Counted from the stretch's first letter, positions 9,306-18,719 are shown. The stretch is DNA of 36,102 bases from an uncultured Clostridia bacterium (GCA_945992055.1 CAMFVG010000063.1:1-36102), one strand, 5' to 3'. The notes: generated from the letters alone by a model not told the origin. A program made the numbers and translations.

Positions 9306-9520
9306 TTAAAATATCGTTGTCGTATTTGTGCGTAAAAGCACAACATTATTTAGGCGGCTGTAGTACAGTAATGTACTATTAATATACAGAGAAACTATCC
9401 TCGATGTATATTGCTTATAATACTCGGTGTCATTTCCGAGAAAGGCTGTAGTATCTAGCAGCTGGGTACATGAAAACGTACCCCAATTTGAGACAATATT
9501 AACCCAAAAAAGAAAAAAAT
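9306..9520 (+). promoter_or_regulatory. Structured untranslated region before rpsM, candidate ribosomal-protein leader
   Basis: The 228-nt gap holds several perfect stems: AGTACA/TGTACT near 9362-9379, AATATACA/TGTATATT around 9380-9413, CTCGG/CCGAG around 9424-9441, and GGGTAC/GTACCC around 9466-9484. The string GGCTGTAGTA occurs twice, near 9355 and 9446. This much structure directly before rpsM suggests an autoregulatory leader. S4, encoded downstream, represses this operon section in E. coli, but I cannot show that S4 binds here. Confidence 0.5.
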
Positions 9521-9533
9521 GGAGGAAGAACAC

Positions 9534-9902
9534 ATGGCTCGTATTTCAGGTGTAGATTTACCAAGAGACAAACGTGTCGAAATCGGTTTGACTTACATCT
9601 ACGGTATTGGTAGAGTAAGCGCAACAAAAATTTTGGAAGAAGCTGGAGTAAATCCAGACACTCGTTGTAGAGATTTAACAGACGACGAAGTAAAAGCAAT
9701 CAGTGCAGTTATTGATGGCAACTATCAGGTAGAAGGTGATCTCCGTAGAGAAATCGCTCTCAACATCAAGAGATTGCAGGAAATCGGATGCTACAGAGGT
9801 ATCCGTCATAGAAAAGGACTTCCTGTTCGTGGACAAAAGACAAAAACAAATGCAAGAACAAGAAAAGGTCCAAAGAGAACTGTTGCAAACAAGAAAAAGT
9901 AG
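9534..9902 (+). CDS. rpsM: 30S ribosomal protein S13
   Basis: A 122-residue protein from ATG 9534 ([27 protein letters not shown]) with the helix-two-turns-helix domain and the basic C-terminal tail [19 protein letters not shown] that contacts P-site tRNA. The upstream in-frame ATG at 9519 lies in the GGAGGAAG ribosome binding site and is rejected. First gene of the rpsM-rpsK-rpsD-rpoA-rplQ block. Confidence 0.97.
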   Translation: MARISGVDLPRDKRVEIGLTYIYGIGRVSATKILEEAGVNPDTRCRDLTDDEVKAISAVIDGNYQVEGDLRREIALNIKRLQEIGCYRGIRHRKGLPVRGQKTKTNARTRKGPKRTVANKKK

Positions 9903-9918
9903 AGCACTTAGCGAAGGC

Positions 9919-10014
9919 AAGCTGACTAGCGCAGCTTGAGATTAGTGCGAACTTTGTTCTTCGGAACTTAGCGAGTGCGAGTGAAAGACGACGCACGAGG
10001 TTAGTAAGAAGAAC
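9919..10014 (+). repeat. Dyad-rich spacer element between rpsM and rpsK
   Basis: The 153-bp rpsM-rpsK gap contains a small stem AAGCTG/CAGCTT (9919-9924 with 9932-9937) and a larger unit closed by GTTCTT (9956-9961) and AAGAAC (10009-10014). The inside of the larger unit reads TTAGCGAGTGCGAG and later CGCACGAGGTTAG. A similar unit occurs after rpoA, and a related GCGAAGCGA-rich stretch lies beyond attR. It looks like a dispersed spacer repeat of this genome. No U-run, so not a terminator. Confidence 0.5.
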
Positions 10015-10055
10015 TTCCTTAAAAAATAAAAAGAAAGAAAGTAGGTTAGTTTAAC

Positions 10056-10451
10056 ATGGCTAAAAAAGTTACAAAAAAAGTGACAAAAAAACGTGTCAAG
10101 AAAAACGTTGAACGAGGACAAGCACATATCCAATCATCTTTTAATAATACAATCGTAACATTAACAGATGCACAAGGAAATGCATTATCATGGGCAAGTG
10201 CTGGTGGTCTGGGATTTAGAGGTTCAAGAAAATCTACTCCATATGCAGCACAAATGGCAGCTGAAACAGCAGCAAAGGCAGCATTAGTACATGGTTTGAA
10301 ATCAGTAGATGTAATGGTTAAAGGACCTGGTTCAGGAAGAGAAGCAGCAATCCGTGCTCTTCAAGCATGCGGTATTGATGTAATCAGCATCAAGGACGTA
10401 ACTCCGGTACCACATAACGGATGTCGTCCACCAAAACGTAGAAGAGTCTAG
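10056..10451 (+). CDS. rpsK: 30S ribosomal protein S11
   Basis: A 131-residue protein with a lysine-rich N-terminus ([17 protein letters not shown]) and the S11 core [28 protein letters not shown], ending [10 protein letters not shown]. It forms part of the 30S platform next to the Shine-Dalgarno helix. The ribosome binding site is weak (GAAAGTAGG about 12 bases upstream) compared with the AGGAGG of its neighbours, and the preceding gap is unusually long. Confidence 0.97.
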   Translation: MAKKVTKKVTKKRVKKNVERGQAHIQSSFNNTIVTLTDAQGNALSWASAGGLGFRGSRKSTPYAAQMAAETAAKAALVHGLKSVDVMVKGPGSGREAAIRALQACGIDVISIKDVTPVPHNGCRPPKRRRV

Positions 10452-10474
10452 TCTAAATAGGAGGATAAGAGAAG

Positions 10475-11068
10475 ATGGCAATTAATAGAACTCCGGTTCT
10501 TAAAAGATGTAGATCACTTGGTATGGATCCAATCTATTTGGGAATCGATAAAAAATCTAACAGACAATCAAAAAGAGCTAATAGAAAAATGAGCGAGTAT
10601 GGACTTCAGTTACGTGAAAAACAAAAAGCAAAATTTATCTATGGCGTATTGGAAAAACCTTTCAGAAATTACTACGCAAAGGCTTCTAGAATGGAAGGAT
10701 TAACAGGTCCTAACCTTATGATTCTTCTTGAGTCAAGATTAGACAACGTTATATTCCGTATGGGATTCGCAAGAACAAGAAAAGAAGCTAGACAAATCGT
10801 TGATCACAAACATGTATTAGTAAATGGAAAACAAGTAAACATTCCATCTTACTTAATCAGTGCAGGTGATGTAATCGAAATCAAGGAAGCAAAGAAATCT
10901 TCACCAAGATACAAAGAAATCGTTGAAGTAACAGGTGGAAGATTAGTTCCAGAATGGTTAGACGTAGATGCAGAGGCTTTGAAAGGGACAGTAAAAGAAC
11001 TTCCTTCAAGAGAGGTTATCGATGTACCTGTAGACGAAATGTTAATCGTCGAATTATATTCTAGATAA
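10475..11068 (+). CDS. rpsD: 30S ribosomal protein S4
   Basis: A 197-residue protein: N-terminal S4 domain, then an S4 RNA-binding fold around residues 89-150 ([26 protein letters not shown]). The N-terminus [17 protein letters not shown] lacks the four-cysteine zinc knuckle, so it is the zinc-free (C-minus) form. S4 nucleates 30S assembly and in E. coli also represses the alpha operon. Here it lies inside the alpha operon, unlike in Bacillus where rpsD stands alone. Confidence 0.97.
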   Translation: MAINRTPVLKRCRSLGMDPIYLGIDKKSNRQSKRANRKMSEYGLQLREKQKAKFIYGVLEKPFRNYYAKASRMEGLTGPNLMILLESRLDNVIFRMGFARTRKEARQIVDHKHVLVNGKQVNIPSYLISAGDVIEIKEAKKSSPRYKEIVEVTGGRLVPEWLDVDAEALKGTVKELPSREVIDVPVDEMLIVELYSR

Positions 11069-11116
11069 TCCGCAGGGTTGTTTGGAAAGTGATACCCAAA
11101 AAGGAGGGGCTTTGAG

Positions 11117-12076
11117 ATGTTTGATTTTAACAAACCAAATATTGAAATTACTGAAATTTCAGAAGATAAAACATATGGTAGATTTGTTGTAGAGCCTTTG
11201 GAAAGAGGGTATGGTACAACACTCGGTAACTCTTTGAGAAGAATTATGCTTTCTTCTTTACCGGGAGCAGCTGTAAGTCATGTAAAAATCGATGGTGTTT
11301 TGCATGAATTCAGTTCTATTCCAGGAGTAAAAGAAGATGTTACTGAAATTGTGATGAATTTAAAATCATTGGCAATTAAAAACTCTTCATCAACAGATGA
11401 GCCAAAAACGGCTTATATTGAGTTTGAAGGAGAAGGTGTTGTAACAGCAGCTGATATCCGTGTAGATTCTGATATTGAAATCATGAATCCGGAAACAGTG
11501 ATTGCAACTCTTAACGGAGGTGCTGACAGTAAATTATACATGGAACTTACAATCTCTAAAGGTAGAGGTTACGCAAGTGCAGATAAGAACAAAAATGATG
11601 AATTACCAATTGGTGTGATTCCGATTGATTCAATCTACACACCGGTAGAACGCGTAAACTTGACAGTAGAAAACACTCGTGTAGGTCAAATCACAGATTT
11701 TGACAAATTGACACTTGATGTATACACAAATGGAACATTGGTTCCGGACGAAGCTGTAAGTTTGGCTGCGAAAGTTCTTAATGAACACTTGAAATTGTTT
11801 ATTGACTTATCAGAAGTGGCTCAAGTAGCAGAAGTAATGATTGACAAAGAAGACGACATTACACAAGCTGTGCTTGAAATGAGCATTGATGAATTAGAAC
11901 TTTCTGTTCGCTCATATAATTGCTTAAAGAGAGCTGGCATCAACACAGTTGAGGAGTTAACAAACAGAACTTCTGAAGATATGATGAAAGTTCGTAACCT
12001 TGGACGCAAGTCTTTAGAAGAAGTATTGAGTAAATTAAAAGAACTTGGCTTGGAACTGAGCCAAGGCGAGGAATAG
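11117..12076 (+). CDS. rpoA: RNA polymerase alpha subunit
   Basis: A 319-residue protein. The N-terminal dimerisation domain includes [28 protein letters not shown]. An acidic linker leads to the C-terminal DNA-binding domain near residues 250-315 ([22 protein letters not shown]...[12 protein letters not shown]). The start follows AAAGGAGGGG. Slightly longer than the Bacillus protein but within the family range. Lies between rpsD and rplQ. Confidence 0.97.
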   Translation: MFDFNKPNIEITEISEDKTYGRFVVEPLERGYGTTLGNSLRRIMLSSLPGAAVSHVKIDGVLHEFSSIPGVKEDVTEIVMNLKSLAIKNSSSTDEPKTAYIEFEGEGVVTAADIRVDSDIEIMNPETVIATLNGGADSKLYMELTISKGRGYASADKNKNDELPIGVIPIDSIYTPVERVNLTVENTRVGQITDFDKLTLDVYTNGTLVPDEAVSLAAKVLNEHLKLFIDLSEVAQVAEVMIDKEDDITQAVLEMSIDELELSVRSYNCLKRAGINTVEELTNRTSEDMMKVRNLGRKSLEEVLSKLKELGLELSQGEE

Positions 12077-12134
12077 GCCGAAAGCAACTTAGTGAAATCA
12101 AGCTGTAAGCGATGATTGAATTTAGTGCGAGGCC

Positions 12135-12224
12135 GTTCTTGGAGATTGGCGAAGTCGAGCTATGAGCGATGATGAGCTTAACGACAAGAACTACCTTGTG
12201 AAAATGTTACAGAATTATGTAACA
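12135..12224 (+). repeat. Dyad-rich spacer element between rpoA and rplQ
   Basis: In the 204-bp gap, GTTCTTG (12135-12141) and CAAGAAC (12185-12191) are perfect complements enclosing TTGGCGAAGTCGAGC and GAGCGATGATGAGC. This resembles the unit at 9956-10014. A second hairpin, TGTTAC/GTAACA, lies at 12205-12224. Neither is followed by a U-run, so rplQ is probably still cotranscribed. Confidence 0.5.
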
Positions 12225-12280
12225 GCACATGGCTAGTAAGCCCGAAGAAGCATAACCACGTGTAAATGGAGGAAAAGAAA

Positions 12281-12808
12281 ATGGCAAAATATAGAAAACT
12301 TGGCAGAACAGCAAGCCAAAGAAAAGCATTAATCAGAAATCAAGTAACAGCATTACTTAACAACGGTAAAATCGTTACTACAGAAGCTAAAGCAAAAGAA
12401 ATTCGCAAAGTAGCTGAAGGACTTATTGCTATGGCAGTTAAAGAAAAAGACAACTTTGAAGAAGTTACAGTAACAGCTAAAGTTGCTCGTAAAGACAAAG
12501 ATGGTAAAAGAGTAAAAGAAGTTGTAGATGGTAAAAAAGTTACTGTTTATGATGAAGTTGAGAAGACAATCAAGAAAGATTTGCCTTCTAGATTACATGC
12601 AAGAAGAGAAATGTTAAAGGTTCTCTATCCAGTAGTTGAAGTTGAAACTGGTAAAAAGAGAAGTGCAAAAAAGGTTGATTTGGTTGAAAAATTATTCACA
12701 GAAATCGCACCTAAATATGAAAACCGTAACGGTGGTTACACAAGAATCGTAAAAATTGGTTTACGTAAAGGTGACGCTGCTATGGAAGTTCTTCTTGAAC
12801 TTGTATAA
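12281..12808 (+). CDS. rplQ: 50S ribosomal protein L17
   Basis: From ATG 12281 the protein is 175 residues ([26 protein letters not shown]). It is longer than the 110-120 residues of E. coli or Bacillus L17 because of an inserted lysine-rich segment near residues 70-105 ([21 protein letters not shown]) and another near 125-140. I believe such insertions are common in Lachnospiraceae L17. L17 surrounds the tunnel exit. Last gene of the ribosomal operon. Confidence 0.95.
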   Translation: MAKYRKLGRTASQRKALIRNQVTALLNNGKIVTTEAKAKEIRKVAEGLIAMAVKEKDNFEEVTVTAKVARKDKDGKRVKEVVDGKKVTVYDEVEKTIKKDLPSRLHARREMLKVLYPVVEVETGKKRSAKKVDLVEKLFTEIAPKYENRNGGYTRIVKIGLRKGDAAMEVLLELV

Positions 12809-12814
12809 TAAGGA

Positions 12815-12841
12815 AAAGGGTTTCGCATTGCGAAGCCCTTT
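12815..12841 (+). terminator. Terminator of the ribosomal operon, possibly bidirectional
   Basis: AAAGGGTTTCGC (12815-12826) pairs with GCGAAGCCCTTT (12830-12841) with one G-U and an ATT loop; TTTATTTG follows. The last bases overlap the stop codon of the convergent minus-strand phosphoesterase gene, so the same stem may end both transcripts. Confidence 0.85.
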
Positions 12842-13433
12842 ATTTGTATTCAAATTCACATCTTTCAAAAGCGTTGATAATCTGTGTGTTGTTGTATGTG
12901 TCGATTTGTTTTTTTGAATTCCCGTAATTCAAGTGAACATGTCCGTGTAAAAAAAACTTTGGCGCGTATTTATCCAGCAAAGTTTTGAAAACTTCAAAAC
13001 CACGGTGTGGCAAATCATCTCCATCATTTATGCCATATGCAGGTGCATGGGTTACTAAAATATCAAATCCATGATTCCAAAAGAGTTTCCACCTTAGTTT
13101 CTTGACTCTTTTTCCCATCTCTTTTTCTGTGTATTGATGCACATTTGAAGCATATTGCATGGAACCACCAAGACCCAATATACGAATTCCCTTATATACA
13201 AAAATTTCATCCTCAATGCAAATACAACCTTCCGGCGGAATTTGTTTATATTTCTTATCGTGATTGCCGTGTACATAGAGTACCGGGCACCGGGCAAAAG
13301 TGGCGAGAAAAGAAAGATAACGTGGATCCAGATCGCCACAGGAGATAATCAAATCGATGCCGTCTAATTTACTCTGTTCAAAGTGATCCCAAAGGTATTT
13401 AGATTCTTCGTCTGCAATTGCCAGAATTTTCAT
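12840..13433 (-). CDS. Calcineurin-like metallophosphoesterase
   Basis: From ATG 13433 (AGAAAGGAT upstream) the protein is 197 residues with the metallophosphoesterase motifs GD (33-34), GNHD (56-59), a lone H in VTHAP (129) and GHVH (164-167). The first motif, normally DxH, reads ADEES, so D8 is kept but the histidine is missing. That may change metal binding. The substrate is unknown; YfcE-like and nucleotide-type members are both possible. It starts 4 bp after the ParB-BMP gene, so the two form an operon. Confidence 0.85.
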   Translation of the reverse strand: MKILAIADEESKYLWDHFEQSKLDGIDLIISCGDLDPRYLSFLATFARCPVLYVHGNHDKKYKQIPPEGCICIEDEIFVYKGIRILGLGGSMQYASNVHQYTEKEMGKRVKKLRWKLFWNHGFDILVTHAPAYGINDGDDLPHRGFEVFKTLLDKYAPKFFLHGHVHLNYGNSKKQIDTYNNTQIINAFERCEFEYK

Positions 13434-13437
13434 TGCG

Positions 13438-15336
13438 TTATCCTTTCTGCGCAATTCCTTGCTGTAGATATACAGGAATTGCACTATCTAATAATTCCTC
13501 TTTTGTTGGTATATGACCGATTACATTTTCTGCCAGCCAATCCATGTTTACGATTTCTTCTGGAGTGAGACTGTATTCAGGATCTGGTTGTGCAACTCCA
13601 TTTTGGGAATAGAGTACACCTGTAAAAGGATTGAATTCGCCATTCATCATAGTGGATTTCAAAAGCTCTATTAAACGTTTGGTTCCAATTGGCAGATTTC
13701 TAGAACATATTACATCAATCACACCGGCAGACATGCCCCACCAATAGTTAATCGCTTTGTTGGAAGAAGTATCGTCATATGCCCAAGAACCGTCCATAAT
13801 GGCGAGAATCAGTTTTTCGTAAAATTTTCCCCAGTGCATAAGTGGCATAGCAAGATTACACGGTTTTCCGTTATCCATGTAATAGATTCCAAAGTATCTG
13901 GAGTCTTCATTTGGGAAGACCATATCCCTTGAAGAAACACAGGACGATTTAGTGCGCTCTATATTTTTCATGACATCATTATCTTTAATGCAGCGCCAAT
14001 CCAAATGTACCTTTGCGCGAGGGTTAATCATTTTCGCACCGAGAGCGAATGCGTTGATGTCTGCAATGGTACCATAAAGTGGATAGTCTGCAATATAAGT
14101 AATAATATCGTTTTCCGCCATAGCACCGGCGATGGCCCCCATTAGGAATTTTGTTTTGTGCGTACGTATATAATAAGTACGGATATATCTGTGCGATGTG
14201 TTTACGGAGCAGTTCAAAAAGCGAACGCGCGGATATTTAATAGCTGCCTTTACACTGGCCTGTGTAAAAGAAGGTGTGGTGGTAAAAATCAGGTTGCAAC
14301 CATCCTTTACAGCTTTTTGAATTGTCTTTTCTACATTTTTAATGGTTACATTTTCATAATAAACAGTTTCCAGTTCATCAGGAAAAGCTTGTTGTAAATG
14401 CAAACGGCCAAGTTCATGTCCATAGGTCCAAGCGGATGAATCCGGCGTTTTTTCATATAAAAATGCAATTTTCAATTTGGAAATACTGTATAAATGGAAT
14501 TTGCTCAACAAGGATTTCTTGTCGGTTGGACTTAATAATAGTTCAATGTCTTCTTTCTCATCTAACAGATTGAATTCTTCCCAAGTTCCTGCGATTAAGG
14601 TCTTTAAATCGTCAATATATTTATCACATACATTTGCATATCCATGAAGTTCAATGAAAGTCAACAAGGCATCTCCGGTAGTAATAGAAAAATGCGAACT
14701 GTGTTTTTCGAAAATGTTTTTAAAACGATAATACAATGATTCGAAATTAAGACAATCTTCTTCAGACCATGGTTCTTTTGGACCTTTTCCTACAAGCTCT
14801 TGTAATTTATCAAAACTTCCTTCTTTAGAAAACCAAATATAATTGATTTTGGTTCGCTCATAGAAGTCTAGAAATTCAAAATAGATTTTGTTTTCCAAAT
14901 CCTTTGTTTTCGGTGGGACTAAACGTGTAACAATACCGGGAATTGATACCGCACCATAGTATTTTAATACACTGACGCGTTTGTTCCCCTCCTCTACATA
15001 AAAACGGTTCATATATTCATAAGCCTTGATTGGATCCTGAATCCCTTCGTTTTCTTGATGGATACTTAAATTAATCCATTTTTGTGAAAACTCGGTACGT
15101 TTTTCCAAAATGGGCATAAAATTGCCCGCAAAAGCATTGCTTCGGCCGTTGGTCTTTGTTCCTACAATCTGTTCAATTGGAATTTGCACCAGTCCTAGAG
15201 GAACCTCTGCGTATGAACCTTTAGAAGGCAAAATATCATCTAAAACCTGAAGCGTAGGCTTTTCGCCACGGGACAGGCGTTGTTGGTAATCTTTTTTTCC
15301 TAGCTTAAGGGCTTTTTCGTATTCTTGTATTGGCAT
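13438..15336 (-). CDS. ParB-like domain fused to a BMP/PnrA-type ligand-binding domain, cytosolic
   Basis: With ATG 15336 (CGGAGGTGG upstream) the product is 632 residues and has no signal peptide or lipobox. Residues 50-145 look like a ParB/sulfiredoxin-type domain: IPIEQIVGT, DPIKAYEY, then VEEGNKRVSVLKYYGAVSIPGIV, where EGNKR (116-120) sits where ParB has its GxxR box. Residues 155-285 are a helical connector. From about 288 (KIAFLYEKTPDSSAWTYGHELG) to 590 there is a basic-membrane-protein (BMP) fold, which normally binds nucleosides outside the cell for ABC import. Without an export signal it is more likely a cytosolic sensor. Cotranscribed with the phosphoesterase. Confidence 0.75.
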   Translation of the reverse strand: MPIQEYEKALKLGKKDYQQRLSRGEKPTLQVLDDILPSKGSYAEVPLGLVQIPIEQIVGTKTNGRSNAFAGNFMPILEKRTEFSQKWINLSIHQENEGIQDPIKAYEYMNRFYVEEGNKRVSVLKYYGAVSIPGIVTRLVPPKTKDLENKIYFEFLDFYERTKINYIWFSKEGSFDKLQELVGKGPKEPWSEEDCLNFESLYYRFKNIFEKHSSHFSITTGDALLTFIELHGYANVCDKYIDDLKTLIAGTWEEFNLLDEKEDIELLLSPTDKKSLLSKFHLYSISKLKIAFLYEKTPDSSAWTYGHELGRLHLQQAFPDELETVYYENVTIKNVEKTIQKAVKDGCNLIFTTTPSFTQASVKAAIKYPRVRFLNCSVNTSHRYIRTYYIRTHKTKFLMGAIAGAMAENDIITYIADYPLYGTIADINAFALGAKMINPRAKVHLDWRCIKDNDVMKNIERTKSSCVSSRDMVFPNEDSRYFGIYYMDNGKPCNLAMPLMHWGKFYEKLILAIMDGSWAYDDTSSNKAINYWWGMSAGVIDVICSRNLPIGTKRLIELLKSTMMNGEFNPFTGVLYSQNGVAQPDPEYSLTPEEIVNMDWLAENVIGHIPTKEELLDSAIPVYLQQGIAQKG

Positions 15337-15394
15337 AATCCACCTCCGTTTAATCAATTATATATGATGAATGAAAAGAGGACAAGTATTTGAC

Positions 15395-15423
15395 TTGACA
15401 AAAAAATCAGTATAGGGTAATAT
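15395..15423 (+). promoter_or_regulatory. Promoter of the tyrS T-box transcript
   Basis: TTGACA (15395-15400), a 17-bp spacer and TAATAT (15418-15423) precede the T-box leader. The -35 is a perfect match. Confidence 0.75.
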
Positions 15424-15430
15424 TTCGTTA

Positions 15431-15705
15431 GAAAAAGAGAAGGCAATGATGAGAAGAAGTAACGATTGAGGTACCGAACAGAAAGTAGCCGGGAGATGAG
15501 AGGCGCGCGGGAAACAGTTGTGAATACATCTCGGAGCTTTGCACCGAACGGTTTCCTTAGTAGGCTGCAACGGAGTGGCGCACGTTATCGCGTGAGAGTA
15601 TTCAACGGATACTTATGGAGGCGTGCAGTGTGAACTGTAAGCGAATAAAGGTGGTAACACGAGTCGAACCCCTCGTCCTTTGGTAGGATGAGGGTTCTTT
15701 TTATG
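15431..15705 (+). promoter_or_regulatory. T-box leader, tyrosine specific
   Basis: The T-box sequence AAGGTGGTAACACG (15648-15661) is followed by a terminator whose arms are 15666-15679 and 15685-15697, with a U-run after. In the specifier loop, GTGAATACATC places UAC (15525-15527), the tyrosine codon, in the usual sequence context. Known mechanism: uncharged tRNA-Tyr pairs with the specifier and the T-box bulge, favouring the antiterminator so tyrS is read when tyrosine is short. Codon and downstream gene agree. Confidence 0.95.
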
Positions 15706-15741
15706 TAAACTGTTTATGGAACGAATTAGGAGGAAAAGAAA

Positions 15742-16965
15742 ATGGGAATTTATGAAGAATTACAAGCAAGAGGATTGATTGCACAGGTAACAGATGAAGC
15801 GTTAATCAGAGATTTGGTAAATAATGGAAAAGCCACATTTTATATTGGATTTGACCCGACTGCAGATAGTTTACACGTGGGACATTTCATGGCGCTTTGT
15901 TTGATGAAACGTTTGCAAATGGCAGGAAACAAGCCAATCGCATTAATCGGTGGCGGAACAGCTATGATTGGTGACCCGTCCGGAAGAAGCGATATGCGTC
16001 AAATGATGACAAAAGAAACCATTGAACATAACTGCGAATGTTTCAAACAACAGATGAGCAAATTTATTGATTTCTCAGAAGGGAAAGCGTTAATGGTAAA
16101 TAATGCGGATTGGTTACTTGATTTGAACTACGTAGATATTTTGCGTGAAGTGGGAGCTCATTTCAGTGTGAATCGTATGCTGTCAGCAGAATGCTACAAA
16201 CAACGTATGGAAAAGGGACTTAGCTTTTTGGAATTTAATTACATGATTATGCAAAGTTATGACTTTTACGCATTGTTTCAAAAATACGGTTGTAATTTGC
16301 AGTTTGGTGGAGATGACCAATGGAGTAATATGCTTGGCGGTACAGAGTTGATTCGTCGTAAACTTGGAAAAGATGCGAGTGCCATGACAATTACATTGCT
16401 CTTGAATTCAGAAGGAAAGAAGATGGGCAAAACACAATCGGGAGCTGTTTGGTTGGATCCAAATAAGACTTCACCGTTTGAATTCTACCAATACTGGAGA
16501 AATGTAGCAGATGCAGATGTTCTCAAATGTATCCGGATGTTAACATTCCTTCCATTAGAAGAAATTGACAAGATGGATGCATGGGAGGGAAGTGAGTTAA
16601 ATAAAGCGAAGGAAATTCTTGCATTTGAATTGACAAAGTTAGTGCATGGAGAAGAGGAAGCAGCCAAAGCACAGGCAAGTGCAAAAGCATTATTCTCAAG
16701 CGGTGCAGCGGAGAATATGCCGACCTTTGAAGTGACGGAAGAAGACCTTGTTGACGGACAGATCGATATCCTAACATTGCTTCAAAAGAGTGGGTTGGTA
16801 CCATCGAAATCCGAGGCGAGACGTGCCGTGGAACAAGGCGGTGTTGCTGTGGATGGTGAAAAGGTAACAGATATTCGAAAGAACTTTGTTGCGATAGAAA
16901 TCCCGGAAGAAGGAATCGTATTGAGAAGAGGAAAGAAAAACTTCCGCAAGGTAGTGGTGAAATAA
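15742..16965 (+). CDS. tyrS: Tyrosyl-tRNA synthetase
   Basis: A 407-residue class I synthetase that charges tRNA-Tyr. The HIGH motif reads HVGH (45-48) and the KMSKS loop reads KMGKT (227-231). A C-terminal S4-like RNA-binding domain ([24 protein letters not shown]) follows near residues 345-375. The start has AGGAGG at correct spacing and is 37 bp beyond the T-box terminator. Controlled by the tyrosine T-box. Confidence 0.97.
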   Translation: MGIYEELQARGLIAQVTDEALIRDLVNNGKATFYIGFDPTADSLHVGHFMALCLMKRLQMAGNKPIALIGGGTAMIGDPSGRSDMRQMMTKETIEHNCECFKQQMSKFIDFSEGKALMVNNADWLLDLNYVDILREVGAHFSVNRMLSAECYKQRMEKGLSFLEFNYMIMQSYDFYALFQKYGCNLQFGGDDQWSNMLGGTELIRRKLGKDASAMTITLLLNSEGKKMGKTQSGAVWLDPNKTSPFEFYQYWRNVADADVLKCIRMLTFLPLEEIDKMDAWEGSELNKAKEILAFELTKLVHGEEEAAKAQASAKALFSSGAAENMPTFEVTEEDLVDGQIDILTLLQKSGLVPSKSEARRAVEQGGVAVDGEKVTDIRKNFVAIEIPEEGIVLRRGKKNFRKVVVK

Positions 16966-16970
16966 TTGCT

Positions 16971-17345
16971 ATGATAGAGCCATATATATTGACAGGAAAA
17001 ATTATACACGGCAAAGGACTGGGGAGAACGGTAGGGATGCCGACTGCGAATATAGAAGTATGTGATGCGAATTTGTTACCGAAATGTGGGGTATACGCCA
17101 CAAAGATACGAATAGGTGACAAGGTTTATCAAGCGGTAACGAATATTGGGTTGCGTCCTACAGTGGATAAAGAGCAGCAAGTTACTGTAGAAGCACACAT
17201 CCTGGATTTTGAAGGTGATATATACGGGGAAAAAGTGGAGCTGGAAGTATACAGGTTTTTACGACCGATTCAAAAGTTTGAAAATTTGGAACAAGTGCAT
17301 GCACAGGTAAAGAAAGATATAGAAGAAGCAAGGAAATGCTTATAG
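16971..17345 (+). CDS. Stand-alone riboflavin kinase domain
   Basis: A 124-residue protein matching the C-terminal flavokinase half of RibF. It has GKIIHGKGLGRTVGMPTANIEV with the PTAN motif, GVYATKI, TNIGLRPTV, and an EAHILDFEGDIYGEKVELE core. It would convert riboflavin + ATP to FMN. The usual N-terminal FAD synthetase half is missing, and no remnant of it lies upstream, so this is a one-domain enzyme rather than a truncation. It starts 5 bp after tyrS with only a weak ribosome binding site, so it is read through the tyrosine-responsive transcript. Confidence 0.85.
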   Translation: MIEPYILTGKIIHGKGLGRTVGMPTANIEVCDANLLPKCGVYATKIRIGDKVYQAVTNIGLRPTVDKEQQVTVEAHILDFEGDIYGEKVELEVYRFLRPIQKFENLEQVHAQVKKDIEEARKCL

Positions 17346-17349
17346 TAGA

Positions 17350-17384
17350 ATAGTTCGTCGGTAATCCGACGAACTATTTGTATA
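17350..17384 (+). terminator. Terminator after tyrS and the riboflavin kinase gene
   Basis: A perfect 12-bp stem, ATAGTTCGTCGG (17350-17361) with CCGACGAACTAT (17366-17377), has a 4-nt loop and a short T-rich tail. Confidence 0.85.
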
Positions 17385-17405
17385 TACCTATATAGATTAT
17401 TAGAA

Positions 17406-18719
17406 CTAGATTTGCATTTTAAGATATTGTACGCTATATGGCGGTAAGTCTAGACTTCCATTCATGGTGCCAATTCTATTAGTGATAAGTTCTGTGTATT
17501 CGCCGATGAAAGAATGATGATGCGCCGTTTGTGTATTTTCGGAAGCATTGATTGTTACGATCACGCGTTCAGTCTCCGTGCGACGCTCAAATACAAGATA
17601 ATGATTTTGGATAACAAGGTTAAAATAAGACCCATAACACAATGCATTGCTATCTTTGCGAATGGAAATCAGTTTTTTGATATATTCTGTCAAATCGTTT
17701 GGCATTGGGGTGTCAAAATAAGGGCGAAGAGCATAGTCATTATCCGGAGCTTTTATCCCCTCTTGTGCCCATTCGCTTCCATAATATAAACACGGAATGC
17801 CGGGCATACTCATGAGAAGTCCGTATGCAACAGGGATGTGCTGCTTGTTTTTCAAGATACTGGCAAGTCTGGTTACGTCGTGGTTGTCAACGAAGGTCAT
17901 TAGGTGTTTTCCTTGATATAGACACCATTGTTCCGGACCAAACTGTCTATTCAGTGAATATCCAATTTCAAAGAAATTCATGTCGTTGAGGCTTGAAAAA
18001 ATCCCTTTATAACATTCGTAGTTTGTACAACTATGGAGCATCTGATCGTTTACAATCAGATTGTAATCGCCAAAAAGAACTTCACCGATTAATGCAAAAT
18101 TCGGTTTGATGCTTTCACAAAAAGAACGAAGACGCTTCATAAATTCGTGGTCGAGACTGTAGGCGACGTCCAGGCGGAGTCCGTCAATGTGAAATTCCTC
18201 TACCCAGAATTTTACACAATCCAACAAATAATCGATAACAGCCGGATTGCGTAAATTTAGTTTTACTAATTCATAGTGTCCTTCCCAGCCTTCGTAATAA
18301 AAACCGTCGTTATATGCTGTGTTACCGTCGAAGTTGATGTAGAACCAATCCTTATAAGGAGAATCCCCTTTTTTTTCTTGAACATCTCTAAATGCCCAGA
18401 AACCGCGTCCAACGTGATTGAAAACACCATCTAATACAATTTTAATGTTATGTGCGTGTAAATTTTGACATACGTCCTGAAAGTCTTGATTTGTACCAAG
18501 GCGACAATCGATTTCCTTAAAATTCCGGGTATCATATCCGTGATTGTCAGATTCAAAAATTGGATTTAAGAGAATTGAATTGATGCCTAGATTCTGAAGA
18601 TAATCTGTCCATTCCATGATTTTGCGGATGCGCGGAACACATCTTCCATTATTGTGAGTAGGGGCACCACAGAATCCGATGGGATAGATTTGATAAAATA
18701 CACTGTTATATATCCACAT
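17406..18719 (-). CDS. GH13 family alpha-amylase-type enzyme, intracellular
   Basis: A 437-residue (beta/alpha)8 glycosidase without a signal peptide. The GH13 regions are visible: DGVFNH (97-102), GLRLDVA with nucleophile D184, the acid/base E213 in IGEVLFGD, and FVDNHD with D281. It should cleave or rearrange alpha-1,4-glucans such as maltodextrins in the cytosol; the exact subfamily (cyclomaltodextrinase/neopullulanase type or other) cannot be told by eye. There is no starch-binding domain. Monocistronic, convergent with tyrS. Confidence 0.88.
   Translation of the reverse strand: MWIYNSVFYQIYPIGFCGAPTHNNGRCVPRIRKIMEWTDYLQNLGINSILLNPIFESDNHGYDTRNFKEIDCRLGTNQDFQDVCQNLHAHNIKIVLDGVFNHVGRGFWAFRDVQEKKGDSPYKDWFYINFDGNTAYNDGFYYEGWEGHYELVKLNLRNPAVIDYLLDCVKFWVEEFHIDGLRLDVAYSLDHEFMKRLRSFCESIKPNFALIGEVLFGDYNLIVNDQMLHSCTNYECYKGIFSSLNDMNFFEIGYSLNRQFGPEQWCLYQGKHLMTFVDNHDVTRLASILKNKQHIPVAYGLLMSMPGIPCLYYGSEWAQEGIKAPDNDYALRPYFDTPMPNDLTEYIKKLISIRKDSNALCYGSYFNLVIQNHYLVFERRTETERVIVTINASENTQTAHHHSFIGEYTELITNRIGTMNGSLDLPPYSVQYLKMQI

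Noticed and set aside
16523..17122. 199-residue minus-strand frame opposite tyrS
   Set aside because: Shadow of tyrS and the kinase gene; proline/histidine/leucine-rich and with no recognisable domain.
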